DNA from: Corythucha ciliata
Taxonomy: Eukaryota; Arthropoda; Insecta; Hemiptera; Tingidae
DNA length: 64,000 nt
Assembly: GCA_038030265.1 (NCBI GenBank)
Contig: CM075941.1
Location: 41,168,164-41,232,163, forward strand
Direction: 5' to 3'
Shown here in pieces: positions 55,865-64,000 of the stretch (positions within the stretch are counted from its first letter, which is position 1; each line of letters opens with the position of its first letter). The notes under the pieces were generated by a model. The model did no database searches. It was not told the origin of the DNA and worked only from the letters and a program-made list of their open reading frames with translations. The position numbers were made by a program, and so were the translations under genes.

Positions 55865-57175
55865 ACCCGATTCTGCTGATGAAGCTGAGATTCTGGGCGT
55901 TAAATTTCAAAAGTGTCAGACCGGGCTGGACTGCTTTAAAACCAAGCCTTTCAGTACATAAAGTGAAGTTTGGGAACAGGCAACTTACCGAATTAAGCGA
56001 TTTATACCCTGACTAGCGATTTCCATTCAACACACTACACAAGTTTAGTGCCACGTCCTCTCCATAAACATATGTTTCAAATCAGAGAGGACGGGTGGAT
56101 AAACTTACACCACACTAGTGTATTGCATTGAATAAAAAACGCCATACGTTACGTAAATCAAAAGAATAGTGAAGGATAATTTTTAAAGTATCTCAAACGA
56201 AAATAGAACCCCGCAAAAGTGCAAAAATATAAAGTAGGTATTTATTGCATTTTAAAATGTCCTACTCGAAGATTCCTAAGAAGAAATGGTTTTTGAAAGT
56301 AGGGGGTATAAGACCCTGACATTTTTTTTATGGCTCCTCCAGCATTTTGCGCGTCTCATCCCTTGTGGGGCCTGCGGGGGGCGAGTGCTCATTGACGACT
56401 TGACGAGTACTTATTATAGAAGGACAAAGAGCGGTTAATTGGTGCAAATAGTGTTTGGGTACAGTAGGCGAGTTTGTTTTTATTTATTTCTTTTTTTATT
56501 ACAATTTTTTTCATGAAAGATGTTAAATGAAGGGTTGAAAAGCCATTCGTTTCTCTTGGTCTTCTTTATGGAAAGCTTCTATACAATTATTCGCGGTGTA
56601 TAACCCCCTTCATGCACCATTTCGAGTGTAACACCTTTTAAGAGGTTCTTCTTCTTCTTCACGTATGTGCACAATAATTCATCACGCCTACATCGTGACT
56701 TGGGCACTCAGTAACTTACACCGACTTCACACTTAAAAGCGTTTATTTAACACCTGCACAGTTGACAGATTCCCCTTGCCGCGAGTCGTCTCACATGCAT
56801 TAATTATTATTGAACACCGGCCGAAATGTGAATATTTATCTAGTTGATTAAGCTCTATTTTTTTTTTAGTCGGCGTAATGGACACCAGGATGTCGCTTGT
56901 CTTTTCTGTTTGTCAAAGGCGTCCTCCTTGGAATTAAGTTTTAAATCCCTGCACACGGCCTATTTATAGCGTGGACTCACAGGTGCTGCAGGCGGTCGGA
57001 ATTTTATAGTCGTTCTATCCTGCGCATCTATCAAACGATAAAAATCGACTAACTGGAATACCCCATGTGTTATATTTTCTAGCCGGAGACTTGATCATTG
57101 TTCCCCCCCCCCCCACCTTAATTAACTGAACCTCTAATCCACGGAAAATATCTGAACCCGGCATAAGATGGGCCA
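55865..57175. other. Low-copy DNA, no gene recognised
   Basis: AT-rich, with a C run at 57102-57114 and no sizable frame. Nothing recognised on either strand. Confidence 0.5.
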
Positions 57176-57254
57176 CTTTACCTCAGGGGCGGATTTAAAG
57201 TAAAATGTATAGAGGGGCTTAGCCCTAAGCTCATGAGCCCACCCCCTCTCGAAG

Positions 57255-57600
57255 ATCAAGTCAAATTCCAAATTTTGCGAATTATTGGTCTCAGAACGAA
57301 TTTCAAAGGTTTTCCTCGCTCAAACCGCCAATGTCACAGAATTGACTCCATAAAAAGCCAATTTGCACCGGGTTGACTCTTCATGAATGCAATTCCACTC
57401 ATTACACACTTTCGATGTCCAAATATCACGGATTGAACACACCGAAAAACCCAATTTCGTGGTTTTGGCTACTTCAATAACCCAATTTGTCGATTTGGCA
57501 CTTTCTGAGACCTAATTTCGCGGATTTTGAACGTCAGAAACCAATTTCGTGAGGCTGGCTCCCTTAAGACAAGCCAATTAAACGGGATTTCACACCTTTT
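57255..57600 (+). repeat. Family G minisatellite
   Basis: Units such as CCCAATTTCGTGGTTTTGGC and CCAATTTGTCGATTTGGCAC. Collinear with 2520-2870. Confidence 0.65.
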
Positions 57601-57779
57601 TAAAGGAGAAATGAGCTCATTTTAAAGAGAAATTTCATTTCGTGTTCATGTGTGTGTGCTGTTTTCAAAAACAAAATATCGTAGGGTCCGGACGCGGATT
57701 AGTCAAGGGAGAGGCTTATGAAATTGTGTCCTTCGCTCTAGTAAAAATGGCTTGCTATCAATTTACAGCCTATTCCAAC

Positions 57780-58313
57780 CTTAAAACGCCTTAAAATTGC
57801 CAAACTGGCAATTACCGCTAAAAAAAAAAAAAGCCCAACGGACTTCACGCGGTCTAAAAGTGGCTAGACTGACGGTTCGTGCAGCCGTGAAAATGCATGA
57901 AAAGACCATGAATCCCGCTATGAAACTGGCTATGAATATTCCATTCTCGAGCTAAAACTAGCGATTCCCGCTCTAAAAGTGACCGAGCTGACGTAACGCG
58001 CTCTAAAAATGGACCGTTTGCGCGCCAAGAATGCCCAAACTGACCATTCAGGCGTTGGCTTGATGGGACTAATTGCGTCCTTAAAAAAGCAAAACTGACG
58101 ATTCGCGTTTATTATAAATGGCCTAACCGACTTTACGAGCGCTTTGAAAATCCCTAAGCAAATCATTCATGTCCTAAAAATGGTGAAATTGGCCATTCGC
58201 GTTTTAGAAATAGCCATACTGGGCCTTCACGCCTTGAAAATGTCTAAACTGACGATCCTGGCCTTAAGAACTGGCTATTTACGCCCTCTAAATGGCATAC
58301 ACAACTCGAACCA
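57780..58313 (-). repeat. Family B minisatellite array
   Basis: Plus-strand CTCTAAAAATGG..GACTGACGATTCGCG units; collinear with 3090-3690 apart from small deletions, including loss of some units. Confidence 0.8.
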
Positions 58314-58315
58314 AT

Positions 58316-58804
58316 GAGGAAGTAACATAAAAAATAAAAATCGCTGGAAACATTTTTTTTTCGAAAGAAAATGACTAAATATGACCAGAAATTGGATATT
58401 AGTGTGTAAATGATTGATTTCGATTTATAGCGAAATAATAAAATTTGCCAATTTTTTTTGTTATCTTAAACGGCCGGTCTGAGACTCGTGACGTAGTTAA
58501 GGGATAGTGACCCCTCCCAACCCTCCGCATCAATGCTGTTATCATGTCTTGCCACTTCTTGCCTTCCCATTCTCTTAAGTCCTATTGTTTGATTTGTGGG
58601 AAGCTATTGTGAAGGTTATGCGAATGCCGTTATTACGTCATCAGTCTATGTAGCCTATTTCAAATAGGTCCCGCAACCCAATAGTTTTAAAAATTAATAA
58701 AAAAAAATGTAGGGTCTGATTTTATTTGTATGGATCGTGTTTCCATGAGTTTTGGTAACTAAGCTGTCACGATAGCATGATTTTGGAAAATGTGTTACTC
58801 CCTC
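58316..58804 (+). mobile_element. 489-bp internally deleted YqaJ-type element
   Basis: The ends are GAGGAAGTAAC and GAGGGAGTAAC (inverted), with AT at 58314-58315 and 58805-58806. The 5' 280 bp matches 43784-44055 and the 3' 220 bp matches 45288-45698; the coding interior is missing, with the junction near 58590. The related unit at 3690 lacks the insertion, so the element arrived after the two hAT-like units diverged. Confidence 0.8.
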
Positions 58805-58806
58805 AT

Positions 58807-58935
58807 TCACGATCTAAAAATGGCCTAACTGATCGTTTGTGCTCTAAAGAGGCTAAAAAGACGATTCGCACCTTCAAAGTCGATATCTGCACCCAAAAAA
58901 TGGCCAAACATGGCTATTTGCGCCCTTCAAGCGAT
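58807..58935 (-). repeat. Family B minisatellite
   Basis: Short block CACGATCTAAAAATGGCCTA..GATCG; collinear with 3700-3835. Confidence 0.7.
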
Positions 58936-58939
58936 CAAC

Positions 58940-59060
58940 TCACCACTTGCGATCGCACACAGAGCATGGGCCGTCCTCACCGAACCCCCTCCACTCCCAC
59001 TTACCAAACAGCGTTAGCTACATGGACTGGATAAACTTTTTGATTTGATTTGAAACTATA
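58940..59060 (+). mobile_element. Non-LTR retroposon 3' tail fragment, second copy
   Basis: GAGCATGGGCCGTCCTCACC through GGACTGGATAAACTTTTTGA then TTTGATTTGA. Same insertion as 3837-3955. Confidence 0.5.
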
Positions 59061-59069
59061 AATTGCTGT

Positions 59070-59990
59070 ACAATTGCTTGATTGGCAAATCACGCAATGT
59101 GGCAAAATGGCTAAATGTGCTAATTCGTGCCAGTGAAATGGCGAAACTTACCATTCGTAGTGCAAAAATGGACAAACTGAGCCACGACGCCGACGCCTAG
59201 AAAATGGCTAAAAATGTGGACGATTTGTGCCCTAAAAATAGCAGAACTAATAGTTTGCGTCTTGGAAATGCCTTAACTGACATTTCATGTAATTAAAATG
59301 CCTAATGTGACTTGCTGCTGGTTGGACATAAAAATGCAATTTCACGGATTTCACTGCTCCAAAAACAAATTTTTGCTCGTCTGAACCATTCGAAAAGTGG
59401 TGAATCTAGCGATTCATGCCTTATAAATTTCTAAACTAACGGTTCGCAAGCTAAATTTGACTTTACGAACGATTCGTCCCCTGGAAATTGTCAAATGGGC
59501 TATTCACGCCCTAAAAATGGCTAAAATGACGATTCGCGCCTTGGAAATGCCTAAAATGACGACTCGCACCATGAAAATGGCAAAAAAAACCATTCCGGGC
59601 CATTGCAAATGGCTGAACTGACGATTCGGCTCTGAAATTACTAAACGCCTTAAAAATTTCAATCTTCAAAGTTTCGGTCTAAAAATGGTCAAACTGGTCA
59701 TTCGCGCTCTTTGGAAAGCGTCTGGGACAACGAAAATTCGTCCCTTGAAAATGGTAGACCAGACTGGACAAGTCCTAAAATTGGCTGCTGGTCGTATTGA
59801 CAATTCACGCTCCCCCTGGCCTGGAAAAACGACCACTCGCGTTCCAATAACGGCGAAATTGACTATTTGTGCCTTAAAAATGCCTGAACTGACGATTCGT
59901 ACCCTACCTATCACCAAAACGACCAGTCAGGCAGTAAAAATTGCAAACTCAGTCACTGACGAGAATTCGGGTTTCAAACTGCTTGGATTT
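59070..59990 (-). repeat. Family B minisatellite array
   Basis: Plus-strand CCTAAAAATGGC..AACTGACGATTCG units. The part beyond 59540 has no counterpart in the truncated copy at 2450-4412. Confidence 0.85.
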
Positions 59991-59999
59991 TCTTGATTC

Positions 60000-61015
60000 C
60001 TCCCTCGGCAACTGTCAGTTTCGGTCGAGCTGTCAATTTCATCCTTAAAACTGTCAATTTCGTCTTGAAAAAACTCTCAATTTCGTCCCAGAAACTGACA
60101 GTCTTGACTTGGAATCTATCAATTTCCTCCTAGATAACAGAAGATCACAAAATTTGATTTCGAGATTCACCAGCAGACCATTCAGGCTCACAACATGAGG
60201 TTTTTGAGCCCCTTCACCCGTAACAGCCAAGTTCTTAAAACTCTCAAAACAATTTCGTCTCGTAAACTGTCAATTTCGGCCAGGGAACTGTCGATTTCAC
60301 TCAGAAACTGTCTATTTTGTCATGAATAACTGTCAATGTTGTCTCAGAAACTGTCAATTTTGTCCTGATGGGGACTGTAAATTTCTAGTTGAAACCATCA
60401 GTATCGATCTAACACTGTCAATATTGTTCTATGAAGGTCAATTTCATCGTCAAAACTATATCGATATCATTCTAAAACCGCCAATTTCGTCCCTAAAACT
60501 TTCAATTTCGTCCTCGAATCTGCCAATTTCTTCCTAGAAACAGCGTCAAGGGATTTCGGAAACTGACGGTTTCCAAGCCTCTTCACCGGAAACATTCGAG
60601 AAGTAGAAACTGTCAATTTCGTCGTTCAAAACTGTCAATTTCACCCTATAAACTGTCAAGTAAATGTTCAATTCTAACGATATCGTCCTGGAAACGGTCA
60701 ATTTTGTTCTTCAAAGCGTGAATTTAATCCTATGGAAACTGTTAATTTCGTTTTTTAAACTGTCAATTTCCTCCTGGTATTGTCAATTTCATCCCCGAAA
60801 CAGTCATTTTCGTCGCCAAACCTATCGGTGTCGTCCTGAAACTGCCCATTTCGTCCTACAAACTGTCAATTTCGTTCAAGAATCATTCAAAACTGTCAAT
60901 TTCGTCCTGGAAACTATCAACTTGCATTATTTTGTTCGTGATTGGGAAACAGTAAATTCCTTTCTGAAACTGTCCATTTTGTCCAGGAAATTATTGACAG
61001 TTTTCGGAAAAGATG
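60000..61015 (+). repeat. Family D minisatellite, 20-bp period
   Basis: About 40 units near AAACTGTCAATTTCGTCCTG, with blocks of non-unit sequence at about 60130-60240 and 60540-60600 that resemble each other (both contain CC(C/T)CTTCACC followed by a CAAG/GAAAC stretch). Open frames here translate to a repeated VNFVLET/LSIS-like peptide produced by the 20-bp period (60-bp codon cycle). Confidence 0.9.
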
Positions 61016-61106
61016 CTCGACAATAAGCATTTTGGGATGGGGGGGGGGACTAATACGACCAACTAGGGGGCTAAGTCCCTTATAGCCCCTCTTAAATCCA
61101 CCAATG

Positions 61107-61504
61107 CTCTACCTATGAAATTGTGTGGAATTTGCTTTTCGAAAATCTTCCCGATGCTATAATTTTGGGAAAAATGAAGGTGATTCGTTGCGTTTATGGG
61201 ATGAGAGATTTAAAATGAGTTCGAAGGAGCGGTGCCACCCACGCGGTCTGGGTCGTGTCAGTGACTTGAATGATGGGTCTCGCGGTATTCGAGCAAAATA
61301 GGTAAAATATACTCTTTTTCCGCAATTAAAAAAGAAGTCAAGTAAATGCGGCTCATCTCCCTTTTTTTCTCTCTCTCTTCTTCTTTTCCTCTCTTCCTAT
61401 ATCTTCTTGCAATTAGGTGTGAGGACACACCGAGAGTGGAGGGGTTTCTGGCAAGGTCAGACATCTGAATAGATTCGTTTTTTTTTTCTTTTTTTCTGTT
61501 GCAG
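61107..61504. other. Low-copy DNA upstream of a candidate exon
   Basis: It contains a pyrimidine-rich stretch (61355-61400). No frame of note on the plus strand. The minus frame at 61258-61545 is K/E/R-rich because of the CT tract. Confidence 0.45.
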
Positions 61505-61567
61505 TTCTCGCGTGCTTGAGGCTTCATCATGACAACATTTTTCATCGCGTTGAGCTTCGTTGTCGCA
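61505..61567 (+). CDS. Candidate signal-peptide leader exon
   Basis: A polypyrimidine tract, TTTTTTCTGTTGCAG (ending 61504), gives a strong splice acceptor. The exon has 24 bp of 5' UTR, then ATG at 61529 and MTTFFIALSFVVA, a hydrophobic signal-peptide core. It ends at 61567 before GTGAGT, a strong donor, in phase 0. Secreted insect proteins often split the signal peptide over a tiny first coding exon like this. I cannot find a convincing next exon before 64000; it may lie beyond the window. This is the best host-gene signal in the window, but it is short. Confidence 0.45.
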
Positions 61568-61573
61568 GTGAGT

Positions 61574-63515
61574 TTAGTTTTAATTATTTTTCAATTGATT
61601 GACTAACGAGTTTTCAAAGTGTGTAAGGAAGGGTCTAATGATCTAACGCTTCTGATCATAAATTAACTTGTAACATTGTACAATTAACTCGCAGGTTACT
61701 TGTTTACAATAATTTCCGAGCGGACAATTATTTTCCTTTTTGAAAAACTATATACCTTATAGTTTCAAAGAACTAGCTACGCATCACTGCAAAAATTCCT
61801 AGGAAAACGTTCTAAATACCTCCCCTCCCCCTTTCTGTTTTTTATGGCGTAACATCCTCATTACACGATGCGCCAGTCGTGAAAAACGGCCTTCCTTTAG
61901 TCTTTAAAAGAGGAATCACCGTCGTATCAACCGGCTGCGTGAAAGAGTTTGGGCCCTGAGTGACCTTATCGCTCAAAGCGAGTAGAGCAAGGAAGATCTA
62001 GTAAAGTGAAAGGTACAATTTTGTACTTTGAGTATAGTACATTTACAGTTTTTATATTTTATTTATTTATTTTTTTTCATTTTTTTTTTTTTTTCAACTT
62101 GAGAGGCCTTCAAATTCAAAAAAAGTGGTGGTGGGGTGGGGGTGAATTAACGTGATTTCAGTTGTGCCTATCATGAGAGTCTTGTATAACATCTGAATTA
62201 CCTATGCGTAATGATCGGAACTTAAGGCCAGAGATAGGCATTTATTGGGTCATTGTTCGTGGTTTGTGTTGATTAATCATTTTTATGATAAATCGGATCT
62301 CATTTGTAAAAAAATTAATTTTTGGCGATGACCTTTAGTGACTGTATTGTTACAGGATTAACGATTGATTGATATTTTATGTCCCGCACGTTGAAGAGGA
62401 TTTCACCTACGCAAAACGTCTAATTTCAGAAGTTTCTCCTCTCAAAATCCTTTCGAAAAAAACACGTTGTTTCAGCTTATACGTACCCCGGTTTGCTCGA
62501 TTATTATTTTTATTCACAAAATAATAGAATAATAATAATCTCTTCGCCAAACAGGCTGTTTTAAAAATATAAAACGAGTTTTGAGTTCTCTTCCGCCACC
62601 ATTCCACAAAAGCCTCTCACCTTCAGTGTGTGGCTGCCATGATATTGAAGATGACAACAAAAGCGGGTAATTATCCCTGCAACCCCCACCACCCCCTCAC
62701 TACAATGAGAGTACCGCTCTAATTCAACGCCACCTCTCATTCGGGGGGAGGGGGGGATGTGAAGTTTTAAGCCCTTCAGGCTGAAATTTTAATTCGTTTC
62801 TAATCTGGATCACCTTGATCAACGACGTGTATCCGAACGCGACGCAGTCCGAAACAAAAAACAAAACAAACAAAAAAAAACGCTTCAGGAAACCGCGCTC
62901 TTCCCGAAAAATAGCCGCAGTCAATGTCACAATCTCACAATGTGAACAGTCAATGTCATTTTGGCCGAAGGAGCTATCCCTTGGCCACCCCTCCGTCCGG
63001 CAGCCACAGGAGACTGTGGCACTTTCAAGAAACCGGCTACCTTATTTGGTTATACATATATCGGTCAATAAGTGAAAATAGTCGGAAACTTGAACCGTAA
63101 AACTTTACCCTATAAGATAAGAGATCCTCGATTTTCTCCTGGAGTCGAGAGAATCGACAAAGCCCAACGAAAACGACAATTAATGTCATTTTTTGTCATA
63201 ATGGTAGGGTTTGAAGACCGGCTGCATTTCTCATTGTTCGTCATTGCCGAGGGGGACCCATATGAATCGCGAACAGTTCAAATCGGTTCAACATTGACCC
63301 TAAACGGATTCCATAACGGAATTGGATTGATCCTAAACGGATCCTAAACGGATTCGGATGAAACGGTGTCCATAGGTTCTCGGAAATGAGAATTTTCATC
63401 AAGTCCAGTAGCTTATTGAAGCGTTATGCGGCTTCCCCCCCCCCAGCTGATGCGTGCCGCTGAGGAGTGGAAAACCCATTCCATACAATACCGCATACCA
63501 ATTTCGCAGGCTGGG
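61574..63515. other. Low-copy DNA, possibly intronic
   Basis: It has T-rich runs (62060-62096), a G run near 62742-62756, and a small tandem CCTAAACGGAT repeat at about 63298-63355. Frames at 62815-63075 and 63072-63347 (plus) have no family features. Confidence 0.45.
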
Positions 63516-63519
63516 CTGT

Positions 63520-63610
63520 GAAGAATTCAAACTTGAGAGATTTTCTTACTCAAAAACCAATTTTTCCTGGCTTGGACCTTCAAATAACCAATTTCACGTG
63601 TTTGGCTCGT
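63520..63610 (+). repeat. Family G-like minisatellite
   Basis: ACCAATTTTTCCTGGCTTGG and ACCAATTTCACGTGTTTGGC units, spaced about 35 bp. Confidence 0.55.
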
Positions 63611-63985
63611 CAAAATACATATAATTCAGTTTTGGGGTAACACCATCAAATTTAGTTTTGGAGTAAAATGACCAGTTTTGTAGTGAAATCTTTAGTTTTG
63701 GGGTGAAACGAATAACTCCTGAAATCAGTCAGTTTTGGAGTATAATCGACAATTTTTTGGGATAGTATGGCCAGGTTTTGTTTTTAAAATCGTCAATTGA
63801 AGACAAAAATATCAGTTTAAGCGTACAATCGTCATTTTTGAAGTAAAAATAGTTTTAGTAATATCTGAGTTTTGAGTCAACACTTCAGCTTCGGCGTAAA
63901 ATCGTCAGTTTTAATGGAAAACCTTGAGTTATGTGGTAAATCACCAGTGAAATCATCAGTTTTGGTGTAATCAGAGGTGGGCAAA
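63610..63985 (+). repeat. Family E minisatellite, 20-bp period
   Basis: Degenerate AAATCGTCAGTTTTGGGGTA units. The array lies close to the window edge (64000). Its period matches family D but the sequence is B-like (CGTCAGTTT). Confidence 0.75.
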
Positions 63986-64000
63986 TTACAGCCTTTTGAG

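Larger units (their letters stand above)
57184..61106. mobile_element. 3.92-kb hAT-like unit filled with G, B and D repeats
   Basis: The left end is CAGGGGCGGATTTAAAG then GAGGGGCTTAGCCC. The right end inverted is CATTGGTGGATTTAAGAGGG then GCTATAAGGGACTTAGCCCC. Flanking 8-mers CTTTACCT (57176-57183) and CTCTACCT (61107-61114) match at 7 of 8, as expected for hAT. The interior order is G repeats, a nested CGGACGCGGATT end (about 57689), B repeats, a 489-bp YqaJ-type deletion derivative, a retroposon-tail fragment, B repeats, then 1 kb of 20-bp D repeats. The left 2.3 kb is also at 2450-4412. No transposase. Confidence 0.8.

Noticed and set aside
60322..61026. Frames with repeated VNFVLETVN-like peptides
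   Set aside because: They are produced by the 20-bp D repeat, with no other coding sign.
1..64000. tRNA and rRNA genes
   Set aside because: I looked for B-box/TPsiC-like motifs and rRNA-like conserved blocks on both strands. Only the SINE-like segment at 27040-27197 has plausible pol III boxes, and it does not fold as a tRNA by eye.

Overview
The window looks like transposon- and minisatellite-rich nuclear DNA of an animal, most likely an arthropod. The reasons are an R1-clade non-LTR retrotransposon, BEL/Pao and Jockey-like retroelement remnants, a PIF/Harbinger transposase fragment, hAT-like terminal repeats, a plausible spliced leader exon, and no bacterial-style operons or long intact ORFs. 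I cannot name the species. I find no complete host gene. Nearly all recognisable coding sequence belongs to broken mobile elements.

By eye about 40% of the window consists of degenerate short-period tandem repeats, mostly near 30 bp. I call the families A (AATTTTAGCCGCGAATTAGC then GCTTTTTCTC), B (CATTTTTAGGGCGCGAATCG then TCAGTTTGGC), C (TTAATTTCAGCGAAATTGCA then AGTTTCGGG), D (AAACTGTCAATTTCGTCCTG, about 20 bp), E (AAATCGTCAGTTTTGGGGTA, about 20 bp), F (GTTTTTAGCG..CCGCGAAATTGG) and G (CCAATTTCGTGG.TTTGGCT). A, B and C seem to share one 30-bp framework. Consensuses were judged by eye, and strand in the repeat entries refers to these orientations.

The main observation is that several arrays sit inside units bounded by hAT-like terminal inverted repeats (TIRs). 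Two units, 43158-46819 and 57184-61106, have 8-bp flanking direct repeats that match at 7 of 8 positions. A third TIR pair bounds 30372-33726 and a related one bounds about 4567-5224; these two share terminal sequence but carry B repeats and A repeats respectively. The 43158-46819 unit lies inside a B array and contains a second DNA transposon (about 43784-45698). That inner element holds two exon-like pieces resembling the start of YqaJ/SWIM-type nuclease proteins, and an internally deleted 489-bp relative sits at 58316-58804. So the arrays appear to be carried, and possibly spread, by cut-and-paste transposons that nest in one another.

Layout: 1-2440 low-copy DNA with a MITE; 2450-4412 truncated hAT-like unit with B repeats; 4413-7400 A repeats with a small hAT-like unit and a Harbinger element (5427-6422); 7378-9790 fragments, B repeats and MITEs; 9990-12900 low-copy; 12915-17590 the largest A array, with a 614-bp tandem duplication; 17590-20340 low-copy; 20348-22590 MITE plus R1-like pseudogene (minus); 22590-27610 B, C and A repeats and a short hAT-like unit carrying a SINE-like sequence; 27615-30371 low-copy; 30372-33726 hAT-like unit with B repeats; 33840-37450 C and A repeats around a non-LTR pseudogene (35124-36668); 37495-40560 A repeats; 40560-41960 low-copy; 41970-48275 A and B repeats with the 3.7-kb hAT-like unit; 48276-50790 low-copy; 51050-55290 a nest of three retroelements (minus); 55480-55865 a 159-bp satellite; 57184-61106 hAT-like unit; 61107-63500 low-copy with a candidate leader exon at 61505-61567; 63520-64000 G and E repeats.
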